A stretch of 64,000 nucleotides of DNA from Mesorhizobium sp. M8A.F.Ca.ET.218.01.1.1. Its GTDB lineage: Bacteria > Pseudomonadota > Alphaproteobacteria > Rhizobiales > Rhizobiaceae. Both the position numbers and the translations under genes were made by a program. The notes under the pieces were generated by a model. The model did no database searches. It worked only from the letters and a program-made list of their open reading frames with translations, and was not told the DNA's origin. The stretch covers positions 208,653 through 272,652 of the forward strand of contig NZ_SRUZ01000010.1 in assembly GCF_004791165.1 (NCBI RefSeq), in the 5' to 3' direction. Of the stretch, positions 9,625 to 17,601 are shown piece after piece (the stretch's first letter is position 1; each line of letters starts with the position of its first letter).

Positions 9625-9724
9625 GGGTCCCTTCAAGACGCCGCCGCGGACTGACCATCACAACGCGCGGCCGACGTTTGCGTTGCAGCCATCCGTCGCG
9701 AGTTGTTGGCGTCCGGCATCGAGG

Positions 9725-10417
9725 TCAGACGTGGACGTTACCGAAGGAGAGTTCGCCGTCGTCGCCTGGCGTCAGGAAGGCGGCCGCCAGCAGGCCGGCA
9801 TAGAGGAGGGCAACCACGGCGACGATGGCCGCGCCCGGTATGGGACCGAGCGCCGCCGCGCCGACGGCCTCGCGCATTGTGCCGACAAAGCCGACCGGCA
9901 CGCCTTGATCGATGAGGCTCGGGGTCGACAGTTTGAGGATCCAGGCGAGCAGCAGGATCAGCATCATGTGCACGTAGTTGCGGCGCAGACGGCGCGCCAG
10001 CGCCACGCGCTGCGAAACCAGGAATTTTGGGGTGCGCAGGCTCTCGCCGACGACCAGCAGCCAGTCGGAGGCGAAATCGGGCTGCGGCGAGAAGATCTGC
10101 GCGAAATAATGGCGCTCGAACTGGCGCACGCGGGCGCGGTAGACGTCGAAGAAGCGGTAGCGGCGCGCCTCGATCCACAACAAAAGCAGCACCAGCAGCA
10201 TGGCGAACAGCAGCACGCCGTGATGGGCGCTGGCCGTCGACAGCGACACGGACAGCATCGCCGCGACAACGGTGATCGCCCAATTGCTGGTGCGGTCGAG
10301 GCGGTCGCGCCAGCCGGCCATGCGGGCGATCTCGGCGCGATGGAAATGGGACATAACGGTGACCAGTTCGCCTGGCGAAAGCGGTCTGCCGACGGGCGTT
10401 GCCGGCGCATCGTTCAT
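9725..10417 (-). CDS. DUF2270 predicted integral membrane protein
   Basis: The 230-residue protein matches the DUF2270 pattern: an N-terminal FHRAEIARMAGWRDRLDRTSNWA segment split by two adjacent membrane helices (about 45-80), the conserved block RRYRFFDVYRARVR, a cytoplasmic middle part with FLVSQRVALARRLRRNY, and two or more C-terminal helices (about 165-220). The family's biochemical role is unknown. It stands between the antiporter and the MFS exporter on the same strand, with about 100 bases before the antiporter start, so an operon is possible but unproven. Confidence 0.85.
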   Translation of the reverse strand: MNDAPATPVGRPLSPGELVTVMSHFHRAEIARMAGWRDRLDRTSNWAITVVAAMLSVSLSTASAHHGVLLFAMLLVLLLLWIEARRYRFFDVYRARVRQFERHYFAQIFSPQPDFASDWLLVVGESLRTPKFLVSQRVALARRLRRNYVHMMLILLLAWILKLSTPSLIDQGVPVGFVGTMREAVGAAALGPIPGAAIVAVVALLYAGLLAAAFLTPGDDGELSFGNVHV

Positions 10418-10469
10418 GACTTCCTCCCAGCCGACAACGCTTATGAGGCAATGTCGTTCCGGCAGGCGG

Positions 10470-11693
10470 TCATTCCGGGCCGCCGATCCAGTCGACTAGT
10501 AGTGCGACGAGCCCAAAGGCGCCGCCGATGGCGCAGACCGCCGGCCACCCGGCCCAGGCCCAGGCAACACCGGCCAGCAATGAGCCGATGGCGCCGCCGA
10601 TGAAGAAAATGCCGACGAACAGGCCATTTAGGCGGCCGCGCGCCTCGGGCCGCAGCAGGTTGATGGCGCGGCGGCCGAGCGTCTGATCGCCGGTGACGCC
10701 GATGTCGAGCAGCACGGCGCTGATGCCCATCAGCACGAGCGGCGTCCAGGACGTTCCGGACAAGAAGGAGCCGGCCCAGGCCGCCAGCGCCATCGCACCG
10801 ATCAGCACGAGATGGCAGAAGATGGTGGCGGATCGTGTCCAGCCATGGTCGCCGGCGCGGCCGAACAAAGGCGTGACCACCGCACCGCCGGCACCGACGA
10901 GCGCGAACAGCGCGATACCGCGCTGGCCAAGGCCGAAGGGTGGCTGCGCGAGCCGCAGGGCGACCGCCGTCCAGAACAGGCTGAACGCCGCCATCACCAG
11001 GGCCGCCGTCAGCGCGCGGCGCCGCAGCACCGGCTCCTCGTGCAGCAGATGGAACAGTGAAGCGATCAGCTTGCCATAAGACGATTTCGCCACCGGCCGC
11101 CGGCGCGGCAGCGTGAAGGCAAGCACGATGGCGAGCAGCGTCAAGGCGGCGGCGCTGAGGCCGTAGAAGGCGCGCCAGCCCCAGGCGTCGGCGACGAGGC
11201 TGGCCAACGGCCGCGCCAGCAGGATGCCGATCATCAGCCCGCTCATCACGTCGCCGATGACGCGGCCTGCCTCGCCGGGCGGGGCCATCGAGGCGGCGAT
11301 CGGCACCAGAATCTGGATCGCCGAACAGGCGGCGCCGAGCACGAACAGGACGATCAGCAGCGAGGCGATGGTGGGCGCCAGCGCCGCCACGCCGGCCGCC
11401 AATGCCGCCGCGACCAGCATGCGCAGGATCAGGGTGCGGTTCTCGGCGAGGTCGGCCATCGGCACCAGGAAGAACAGGCCGGCGGCATAGCCGAGCAGCG
11501 TCACCATGGCGACAAGGCCAACGCTCGCGGCGCCAGCGCCGAGCGACGGGCCGATCAGCCCAACCAGCGTCTGCGGCGCGAACAGGTTGGTGACGATGAT
11601 GCCGGTGGAGGCGGCAAACAGCAGCGTCTGCGGGCCGGTGATGGTTTGAACCGGAAGCCGGCCGGCTGTTTGGCCGTCATTGGAATCGAGCAT
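10470..11693 (-). CDS. MFS transporter, DHA1-like
   Basis: The 407-residue product has about 12 hydrophobic helices in two halves joined by a basic cytoplasmic loop (TLPRRRPVAKSSYGKL, near residue 200), as in major facilitator drug or metabolite exporters. Polar segments such as ADLAENRTLI after helix 2 and LFGRAGDHGW after helix 8 sit at the positions of the family's cytoplasmic loops. The ATG at 11693 has GAGGA upstream. The gene is divergent from the LysR regulator at 11792-12700 with a short shared region, the usual arrangement for LysR-controlled exporters. The substrate is unknown. Confidence 0.9.
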   Translation of the reverse strand: MLDSNDGQTAGRLPVQTITGPQTLLFAASTGIIVTNLFAPQTLVGLIGPSLGAGAASVGLVAMVTLLGYAAGLFFLVPMADLAENRTLILRMLVAAALAAGVAALAPTIASLLIVLFVLGAACSAIQILVPIAASMAPPGEAGRVIGDVMSGLMIGILLARPLASLVADAWGWRAFYGLSAAALTLLAIVLAFTLPRRRPVAKSSYGKLIASLFHLLHEEPVLRRRALTAALVMAAFSLFWTAVALRLAQPPFGLGQRGIALFALVGAGGAVVTPLFGRAGDHGWTRSATIFCHLVLIGAMALAAWAGSFLSGTSWTPLVLMGISAVLLDIGVTGDQTLGRRAINLLRPEARGRLNGLFVGIFFIGGAIGSLLAGVAWAWAGWPAVCAIGGAFGLVALLVDWIGGPE

Positions 11694-11703
11694 GAAGTCC
11701 TCA

Positions 11704-11746
11704 ATGAAGCTGCATATCGTGCAAGGACTTTATGCCAAAGCTTCAT
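11704..11746. promoter_or_regulatory. Possible LysR operator between MFS and LysR genes
   Basis: A 7-base inverted repeat, ATGAAGC at 11704-11710 and GCTTCAT at 11740-11746, lies in the 98-base divergent spacer and is AT-rich compared with the genes. LysR proteins bind such interrupted dyads upstream of a divergent target. The long spacing makes the call tentative. Confidence 0.35.
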
Positions 11747-11791
11747 CATGCTACAATTCAATCAATTCGATAATGATTATGCGAGGTGCGC

Positions 11792-12700
11792 ATGAACATC
11801 CATGATCTCGAAGCCTTCGTCGCCGTTGTGGAAACCGGCTCGATCGTCGGCGCCTCGGCCAGGCTCAACCTCACCCAGCCGGGTGTCACGCGCCGCATCC
11901 AGAACCTCGAGGACGGGCTGGCGACAGCACTTCTCGACCGCCAGTCGAAGCCGCTGAAGCCGACCGCCTCCGGACGCGAGGCCTATGAGCATGGCCGCCG
12001 CGTGCTGCGCTCGCTTGAGGATCTGAAGGCCGGCGTCTCGCCGCAAGGCGAGGTCAAGGGCGAGTTCCGGTTGGGCATCATGCCTTATCTCTCGGATGCA
12101 GCACTTGCGCTGCCGCTCGACAGCCTGCGCGCCGCCTTTCCGTACCTGACGCTGCGCATCAGTTCGGGCTGGTCGCCAAGGCTGGTGGAGCAGGTGGCGC
12201 GCAGCGAGCTCGACGCGGTGGCGGTGTGCCTTGCCGAAGGCCTGGCGCCGCCCGACGAACTGGTCTGCGACGATCTCGGCGCGCAATCGGTGCTGCTAGT
12301 CGCGTCCCCCAGCCTTGGCGTGCCGAAGCCGGCGAAACTCGCCGACCTGTCGCGCTTCGCCTGGGTGATGAACGAAAACGGCTGCGGTTTTCGCGCCTTC
12401 ATCAAGCAGAGTTTCGAGGCCGCGAGGCTGCCGTTCCAGGTCGGTGTGGAGGCGCTCAGCGTCGACCTCCGAATGTCGCTGGTGGCGCGTGGCCACGGCA
12501 TCGGCATCGTCACCCCGGGCGCCTTCGCCGACAGCCGCTGGCGCGACGCGGTGGAGGTGATCGACTGTCCCGACTTCAAGCCGCAAGTGCGCGCCTGGCT
12601 GCTGCACCGTCCGCCGGCCGGGCGGCTGGCGCGTCCGATCGCGCTGTTCCGCGACGCACTGATCGACGGGCTGAAGGTGCCGATGCCGCTGGTGTCGTAG
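11792..12700 (+). CDS. LysR-family transcriptional regulator
   Basis: The 302-residue protein has an N-terminal winged helix-turn-helix (residues about 1-60, MNIHDLEAFVAVVETGSIV then RLNLTQPGVTRRIQNLE) and a substrate-binding domain of two alpha/beta lobes (about 90-295). The ATG at 11792 was chosen over an in-frame GTG six bases earlier because family members begin exactly here. It most likely regulates the divergent MFS gene in response to an unknown effector. Confidence 0.92.
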   Translation: MNIHDLEAFVAVVETGSIVGASARLNLTQPGVTRRIQNLEDGLATALLDRQSKPLKPTASGREAYEHGRRVLRSLEDLKAGVSPQGEVKGEFRLGIMPYLSDAALALPLDSLRAAFPYLTLRISSGWSPRLVEQVARSELDAVAVCLAEGLAPPDELVCDDLGAQSVLLVASPSLGVPKPAKLADLSRFAWVMNENGCGFRAFIKQSFEAARLPFQVGVEALSVDLRMSLVARGHGIGIVTPGAFADSRWRDAVEVIDCPDFKPQVRAWLLHRPPAGRLARPIALFRDALIDGLKVPMPLVS

Positions 12701-12793
12701 GTGCGCGGGACGTTGAATTTCGCCAGAATTTCTCGAATCCGATCAAGCTGCTGCGCGGAATTGCTCAAGTGCCGATTCCAGGTTCAAACGGTT

Positions 12794-12856
12794 ATGGCTC
12801 TTGAGAATCCCTTTGCCTTCGGCAACATGGCTGCCATGGCCGAGGCACGAAAATGA
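12794..12856 (+). CDS. Twenty-residue ORF coupled to the chaC start (leader peptide candidate)
   Basis: An ATG-to-TGA frame of 21 codons (MALENPFAFGNMAAMAEARK) ends with its TGA inside the ATGA at the start of the cyclotransferase gene. The exact four-base overlap is the hallmark of translational coupling. No strong Shine-Dalgarno is seen before its ATG. It may be a leader peptide controlling the next gene, or chance. The peptide is not recognised. Confidence 0.3.
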   Translation: MALENPFAFGNMAAMAEARK

Positions 12857-13581
12857 ACAAGCCGATTTCCGCCGCACCGCGCAAACCCGCGCGCATGTCA
12901 CCGATGGCGCTGACCGAGGCGCTGGTGGCGCGCACCATGCGCGTTGTCGAGGATGCCGGACCGACGCCGGGCATGATCTATATGACTGACCAGGATTATG
13001 CGCGGTTTCGTGACGAGATCCTGGCCTCGGCACCGGCCGGGCCGCTGAAACTGTTCGCCTATGGCTCGCTGCTGTGGAAGCCCGCCGGCGAGGTGAGGGG
13101 CGGCGAACGGGCGGTGGCGCGGGGCTGGCACCGGTCGTTCTGCTTCACCGTGCAACGCTTTCGCGGCACGCTCGATCAGCCCGGCCTGATGATGGCGCTC
13201 GACCGTGGCGGTCAGTGCCAGGGCATGGTGTTCGAGATCGCCGAGCCGGTAGCCGAAAATCTGGAGGCGCTGCTGCGCCGCGAAATGACCATCCTGCCCG
13301 CCGTCAACGTGCCGCGCTGGCTGCGGGTGAGGACCGAAGGCGGGATGAGCCGGGCGCTCGGCTTCGTCGTCGATCCCGCCAATTCGCGCTATGCCGGCAA
13401 GCTCGACAAGCCAGCGGTCGCCGCAACGCTGGCGAGCGCCGTCGGCCATTGGGGCTCGGGCGCGCAATATCTGTTCGAGACGATCCGCCACCTCGACGCC
13501 TGCGGCATACGCGACCGCAATCTGTGGCAGTTGCAGGAGCTGGTGGCGCAGGAGATCTGGCGGGTGCATGCGGCCGGCTAG
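12853..13581 (+). CDS. chaC: ChaC-type gamma-glutamylcyclotransferase
   Basis: The 242-residue protein belongs to the ChaC family, which splits glutathione into 5-oxoproline and Cys-Gly in the cytoplasm. The signature glycine loop is present (FAYGSLLWKP, near residues 67-76), followed by the aromatic/basic region RGWHRSFC, the GQCQGMVFEI strand and LLRREM, the region where the catalytic glutamate of the family lies. An extended N-terminus of about 60 residues precedes the core; proteobacterial homologues often have one. The gene is preceded by a coupled 20-residue ORF and followed by a large palindromic repeat. Confidence 0.92.
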   Translation: MNKPISAAPRKPARMSPMALTEALVARTMRVVEDAGPTPGMIYMTDQDYARFRDEILASAPAGPLKLFAYGSLLWKPAGEVRGGERAVARGWHRSFCFTVQRFRGTLDQPGLMMALDRGGQCQGMVFEIAEPVAENLEALLRREMTILPAVNVPRWLRVRTEGGMSRALGFVVDPANSRYAGKLDKPAVAATLASAVGHWGSGAQYLFETIRHLDACGIRDRNLWQLQELVAQEIWRVHAAG

Positions 13582-13651
13582 TGGTTTTGCACGAAACCGG
13601 ACGCCGCGTTGACCGATCGCCTGCCTTGGCGATTGGCGGATCCGCCCACCG

Positions 13652-13859
13652 CTTCGTCATCCACGGGCGGAGCAAGGAGCGAAGCGACGCGGCGCAGGCC
13701 CCTGGAGCTGCTTCGCAGCCCAAGGGATCCATGCCGTGGCACATAAGCGCCGCCACGATGCTGAATTCTGCTCCGCTGCACCCTCGATCAAGGTCGCGGC
13801 ATGGATCCCAGGGTCTCCGCGACGGAGCTTCGCTCCTGCTTCGCCCAGGGATGACGAAG
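13652..13859. repeat. Palindromic intergenic repeat, family B copy 1 (mosaic arms)
   Basis: This 208-base unit fills most of the 376-base gap after chaC. It is bounded by CTTCGTCAT and ATGACGAAG and contains GGATCCATGCCG on the left and CGGCATGGATCC on the right. The left arm follows the CCACGGGCGGAGC type and the right arm the GCTTCGCCCAGGG type, so the two arms are related but not identical. Further copies lie at 28416-28601, 38024-38209 and 53743-53929. The rest of the gap holds only the promoter of the next gene. Confidence 0.88.
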
Positions 13860-13895
13860 TTTGGGCTTCGACTAACCGCCCAACCAATCTTCCGC

Positions 13896-13929
13896 TTGAC
13901 GAACATATATCTCTGTGGTTATACGTCAA
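13896..13929 (+). promoter_or_regulatory. Sigma-70 promoter and dyad before the arsR-type gene
   Basis: TTGACG at 13896-13901 and TTATAC at 13919-13924 are separated by 17 bases, an almost ideal vegetative promoter. The dyad TTGACG/CGTCAA (13896-13901 and 13924-13929) spans it, which suits autorepression by the ArsR-type protein that starts 28 bases downstream. Confidence 0.65.
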
Positions 13930-13957
13930 CCAATAGCCAACGGGTTATCGATCTCGG

Positions 13958-14281
13958 ATGCCGGACGCTCATGACATGATCTTCAGGACGCTCGCCGACC
14001 CGACAAGGCGGGCGATCTTCGAACGGCTGTGCCAACAGGGAGAGCAGACGGTCGGGGCGCTGACGATACAGGCCGGCGTCTCGCAGCCGGCGGTGTCGAA
14101 GCATCTGGGCGTGCTCAAACAGGCGGGGCTGGTGCGCGACCGCCATGAAGGCCGCCAGACGCATTACAGCGCGCAGCTTGCCGCGCTGGCGCCGCTGATG
14201 GACTGGACGCGTGAGATGGCCGGGTTCTGGGAAAGCCGGTTCGACGACCTCGAGGATTTACTCAAAAGGATGGACCAGTGA
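13958..14281 (+). CDS. ArsR-family winged-helix repressor
   Basis: The 107-residue protein is a typical small ArsR/SmtB regulator: LADPTRRAIFERL at the start, recognition helix VSQPAVSKHLGVLKQAGLV (about 44-62) and wing DRHEGRQTHYS. No clustered cysteines for metal binding are present, so it belongs to the organic-ligand or SRPBCC-associated branch. It overlaps the next gene by four bases and probably controls the ArsR-SRPBCC-VOC set through the promoter dyad just upstream. Confidence 0.93.
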   Translation: MPDAHDMIFRTLADPTRRAIFERLCQQGEQTVGALTIQAGVSQPAVSKHLGVLKQAGLVRDRHEGRQTHYSAQLAALAPLMDWTREMAGFWESRFDDLEDLLKRMDQ

Positions 14282-14709
14282 ACGATAGGGCCCAGGAGAC
14301 CCGCACTGTCGTCGTCGAGCGGCAGATTTCCCATCCGCCTGAAAAACTCTGGCGCGCGCTGACGCAGCCGCATCTGATGGAGGAATGGCTGATGAAGAAC
14401 GATTTCAGTCCGGTCGTCGGTCATCGCTTCAACATCAGCGCCGATTGGGGCGGCGTGCTGGACTGCGAGGTGCTTGCCGTCGAGCCGCACAGGACGCTGT
14501 CCTACACCTGGAACCTGGCGCACCAGGATCCGGCCTTCGATCTCAGGAGCGTGGTGACTTTCACGCTCACCCCGACGCCAACGGGAACCCATCTGCGCAT
14601 GGAGCAGGCCGGTTTCCGGCCCGACCAGAGACGGGCCTATGGCGGCGCCAAAACCGGTTGGCCGCAATTCCTGGAGAAGCTGGAAGAGCTTCTGGCGCGA
14701 ACGGACTGA
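14278..14709 (+). CDS. SRPBCC (AHSA1-like) domain protein
   Basis: The 143-residue protein has the START/Bet v1-like AHSA1 fold: VVVERQISHPPEKLWRALT at the N-terminus, followed by the LMEEWLMKNDF segment, central strands and a long C-terminal helix (GWPQFLEKLEELLA). Such proteins bind small hydrophobic ligands, and their genes are commonly paired with ArsR regulators. The GTG at 14278 overlaps the arsR TGA, so the two are translated together. Confidence 0.9.
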   Translation: MNDRAQETRTVVVERQISHPPEKLWRALTQPHLMEEWLMKNDFSPVVGHRFNISADWGGVLDCEVLAVEPHRTLSYTWNLAHQDPAFDLRSVVTFTLTPTPTGTHLRMEQAGFRPDQRRAYGGAKTGWPQFLEKLEELLARTD

Positions 14710-14787
14710 GAGTTCCCGGCCAGGCTGAAAACCACACAGCAGTATCAAAGGGCGGTTCTGCGCCAGCAAAACCCATGGAGAAATGCG

Positions 14788-15180
14788 ATGAAGATCAAAC
14801 TGACCAGCATCTATGTCGACGATCAGGAAAAGGCGCTCGCCTTCTACACCGGTGTGCTCGGCTTCACCAAGAAGGCCGATTTCAGCAATGGGCCGTTCCG
14901 CTGGCTGACGGTCGTCTCGGCCGAAGAGCTGGACGGGACCGAATTGCAGCTGGCGCTGAACGACAACCCGGCGGCCAAAACCTACCAGCAGGCGATCTTC
15001 AAGCAGGGCCAGCCGGCGCTGATGCTGTTCACCGACGACATCAAGGGCGATCATGAGCGCATCAAGGCGAATGGCGGTGCCTTCGCCATGGCGCCGACCG
15101 CGGTGACCGGCTCAACCATCGCGCAGGTGAACGATGGCTGCGGCAATCTCATCCAGATCACGGAACTGGCGCGCTGGTAA
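14788..15180 (+). CDS. VOC-family (glyoxalase/dioxygenase fold) protein
   Basis: The 130-residue protein is a single vicinal-oxygen-chelate module made of two beta-alpha-beta-beta-beta units. It opens with SIYVDDQEKALAFYTGVLGF and ends with a DGCGNLIQI metal-site-like strand. It is clearly paralogous to the VOC protein at 42274-42660 (shared VDDQ-KALAFYT and RWLTVV). An AUG with GGAG upstream lies 78 bases after the SRPBCC gene in the same direction. The substrate is unknown. Confidence 0.88.
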   Translation: MKIKLTSIYVDDQEKALAFYTGVLGFTKKADFSNGPFRWLTVVSAEELDGTELQLALNDNPAAKTYQQAIFKQGQPALMLFTDDIKGDHERIKANGGAFAMAPTAVTGSTIAQVNDGCGNLIQITELARW

Positions 15181-15219
15181 GGCGCCGGGTTTCAACGAAT
15201 AGTGCAAGAGGAGGCAGAA

Positions 15220-15441
15220 TTGGACTGGAGCAAATGGATACGGCAGGCGCATCGCTGGCTGTCGATGATTTTCACGATCACCGTCGCCGCGAACTTCGCC
15301 ACCATGGCGTTCGGGCAGCCGCCCGCCTGGGTGGTCTATTCGCCGCTTCCGCCGCTCTTCCTTTTGCTGTTCAGCGGCCTCTATATGTTCGTGCTGCCCT
15401 ATGTCGCGAAAGGGCGCGTCGCGCAACGTGCCAACGGATAG
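15220..15441 (+). CDS. Small two-helix membrane protein
   Basis: The start is taken as TTG at 15220 because a strong GAGGAGG sits 5 bases upstream (15208-15214); a GTG at 15202 would put this site inside the gene. The 73-residue product begins MDWSKWIRQAHRW and has two hydrophobic helices (about 13-31 and 43-63) with a short proline-rich turn between them and a basic C-terminus. It lies between the VOC and DUF1801 genes with 6 bases to the latter, so it is part of the operon. Its function is unknown. Confidence 0.8.
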   Translation: MDWSKWIRQAHRWLSMIFTITVAANFATMAFGQPPAWVVYSPLPPLFLLLFSGLYMFVLPYVAKGRVAQRANG

Positions 15442-15447
15442 GAACGG

Positions 15448-15882
15448 ATGGGGAAATCGACAAAACCAGCCGCCAAGGCTGAGCCGAAGCTGCTTTCCGG
15501 CGGCAACCCGCGGATCGCCAAGGGCCATGGCGATGCGCCGGTGCAGGCCTATATCGCGGCCATGCCGGGCTGGAAGCGCGAGGTCGGCCAACGCCTCGAT
15601 GCGCTCATCGAACGCGCCGTGCCCGGCGTGCGGAAGGCGGTCAAATGGAACTCGCCGCTCTATGGCGTCGAAGGCGAGGGCTGGTTCCTCGGCATCCATT
15701 GCTTCACGCAATACATCAAGGTGGCTTTCTTTCGCGGCCTAGCGCTGGACCCGGTGCCGCCTGGCGCGTCCAAGAGCGGGGATACGCGCTATCTCGACAT
15801 CCGCGAGGACGACGCGTTCGACGAGGCGCGGTTCAGCGCCTGGGCGAAGCAGGCCAGCCAATTGCCTGGCGAGCGCATGTAA
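15448..15882 (+). CDS. DUF1801 domain protein
   Basis: The 144-residue protein has the DUF1801 pattern: a basic lysine/alanine-rich lead, then helix VQAYIAAMPGWKREVGQRLD, the segment KAVKWNSPLYGVEGEGWFLG and the strand YIKVAFFRG. The family has a small alpha/beta fold of unknown activity, often beside VOC and SRPBCC genes as here. A second DUF1801-like gene follows 33 bases later, so the pair is probably functionally linked. Confidence 0.88.
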   Translation: MGKSTKPAAKAEPKLLSGGNPRIAKGHGDAPVQAYIAAMPGWKREVGQRLDALIERAVPGVRKAVKWNSPLYGVEGEGWFLGIHCFTQYIKVAFFRGLALDPVPPGASKSGDTRYLDIREDDAFDEARFSAWAKQASQLPGERM

Positions 15883-15915
15883 GCGCTCTATTTGTCAGTT
15901 CGAAGGAGAAACATC

Positions 15916-16314
15916 ATGACGACCACGGAAGCGCAGGCGAGCAAATCTCCCTCCGAACTGATCGACGGCAGGATCAAGGAATTGGGCGACTGGCGCGGCG
16001 AGATGCTCGCCAGGTTGCGCACGCTGATTCATCAAGCCGATCCCGACGTGGCCGAGACGTGGAAATGGCGCGGCGTGCCGGTGTGGGAGGATGCCGGCAT
16101 GATCTGCACGGGCGAGACCTACAAGGCCGTCGTCAAGCTGACCTTCGCCAAGGGTGCGGCGCTGCCCGATCCGGCGCGGCTGTTCAACTCCAGTCTCGAA
16201 GGCAATACGCGCCGCGCCATCGACTTCCAGCAAGGCGAAGAGGTGGACGAGGAGGCCTTCAAGGCGCTGGTGCGCGCCGCCGTTGCTTTGAACAAGTCGA
16301 AGGCGCGAAGGTAG
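15916..16314 (+). CDS. DUF1801 domain protein, second copy
   Basis: The ATG at 15916 has GAAGGAG about 8 bases upstream, giving 132 residues; an upstream in-frame GTG at 15892 is less likely. The core reads LIDGRIKELGDWRGEMLARL, then VAETWKWRGVPVWEDAGMIC and YKAVVKLTFAKGA, the same order of elements as the preceding DUF1801 protein but with an NSSLEGNTRRAIDF block. It is the last member of the ArsR-SRPBCC-VOC-DUF1801 run. Confidence 0.87.
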   Translation: MTTTEAQASKSPSELIDGRIKELGDWRGEMLARLRTLIHQADPDVAETWKWRGVPVWEDAGMICTGETYKAVVKLTFAKGAALPDPARLFNSSLEGNTRRAIDFQQGEEVDEEAFKALVRAAVALNKSKARR

Positions 16315-16471
16315 TCTGCCGCGTGATAGTCATAGCGCGTGACGGTCAAAGCTGTAGTGGTTTGGTCGCCGCGAGCGATCGGCCCCGTTTACGATCTGGG
16401 AAGCTTGATGGTGCTAGATAGCGCCGGATGATGGCTGGCCAGCCGGGCCGGCCGGGTTTGGATTCGCCGCC

Positions 16472-17572
16472 ATGAACAGCAGCCCTATGCGCATGCCGTG
16501 GGTGGACACGGCCAAAGGCCTCTCGATCATCCTCGTGGTCATGATGTACTCGGCCTACAACACCGGCGAGTACACGGGCGGGGTGGGCTTTCTCCACTAT
16601 GTCATCGGCTTCGCGACGCCGTTTCGCATGCCCGAATTCTTCCTGATCTCCGGACTTTTCCTGTCGCAGGTGATCGACCGGCCATGGCGGCGCTATGTCG
16701 ACCGGCGCGTCGTCCATTACCTCTATTTCTACGTGCTGTGGGCGATTATCTCGATCGGCCTGAAGATCGGCATCTTCAGCAGGGACCCCGCCGGCATGCT
16801 GCACGACCTCGCAATGGCCGTCGTGCAGCCCTATGGCGTGCTGTGGTTCATCTACATGCTGGCGGTGTTCGGCCTTGCGGCGAAACTGCTGCGCCAGTTT
16901 ACGGTCCCCGCCTGGATCGTCATCCCGATCGCCGCCTGCCTGCAGATGTGGGCGCCGCATCCCGATAGCTACGCGGTCGAACAATTCGCGGCCTATTTCG
17001 TCTTTTTCTACGTCGGCTTCGTCATGGCGCCGCTGGTGTTCAGGCTCGTCGAATGGACGCAGGCCCGCCCGGCGCTGGCCGTCGCCGGGCTGCTCCTGTG
17101 GGCTGTTGTCAACGGCCTGCTGGTCTATTCGCCGGGCTATGCCATGCAGCCGGTCGGCATGCGGATGGGCTTGGCGGCATGGCCGCCGCTGCATCTCACC
17201 TTGGCGGTCGCCGGCGCGGTGGCGCTGTGCGTGCTTGGCGGTTTCCTGTCGAAATTCCCGGCCATGGAATGGCTGCGCTGGCTGGGCGAGCACTCACTGG
17301 TCGTCTATGTCGCCTTCACCATCCCGATGTCGCTGTTTCGCGGCGCGGCACTCGCAAGCGGCCTCCTGACCGACACCGGCATGCTCAGCCTGGCGGTGCT
17401 GCTGGTGTCGATCATCAGCCCGGTGATCCTCTACTTCATCGTCCAGCGCATCGGTTTCGGCATGTTCCTGTTCGAGCGGCCAGCCTGGGCGCATGTCGAC
17501 GACGGCAGCGCCGCGCAAGCTGCGTCGAAAACACCGCTGCCTGCCGCCGCCACCCAGTCAAGCCGGACATAA
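16472..17572 (+). CDS. Membrane acyltransferase (acyltransferase 3/OpgC-like)
   Basis: The 366-residue protein has about ten hydrophobic helices. It begins with the family pattern WVDTAKGLSIILVVMMYSA and the motif RMPEFFLISGLFLSQ, as in acyltransferase 3 proteins that acylate or succinylate surface sugars at the inner membrane. The basic R-R-Y-V-D-R-R stretch after helix 2 is also typical. It is convergent with the GH127 gene, with 29 bases between stops. The glycan target is unknown. Confidence 0.88.
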   Translation: MNSSPMRMPWVDTAKGLSIILVVMMYSAYNTGEYTGGVGFLHYVIGFATPFRMPEFFLISGLFLSQVIDRPWRRYVDRRVVHYLYFYVLWAIISIGLKIGIFSRDPAGMLHDLAMAVVQPYGVLWFIYMLAVFGLAAKLLRQFTVPAWIVIPIAACLQMWAPHPDSYAVEQFAAYFVFFYVGFVMAPLVFRLVEWTQARPALAVAGLLLWAVVNGLLVYSPGYAMQPVGMRMGLAAWPPLHLTLAVAGAVALCVLGGFLSKFPAMEWLRWLGEHSLVVYVAFTIPMSLFRGAALASGLLTDTGMLSLAVLLVSIISPVILYFIVQRIGFGMFLFERPAWAHVDDGSAAQAASKTPLPAAATQSSRT

Positions 17573-17601
17573 CAAAGCCGCAAGAGGCCCTGCAGCCTGC
17601 C

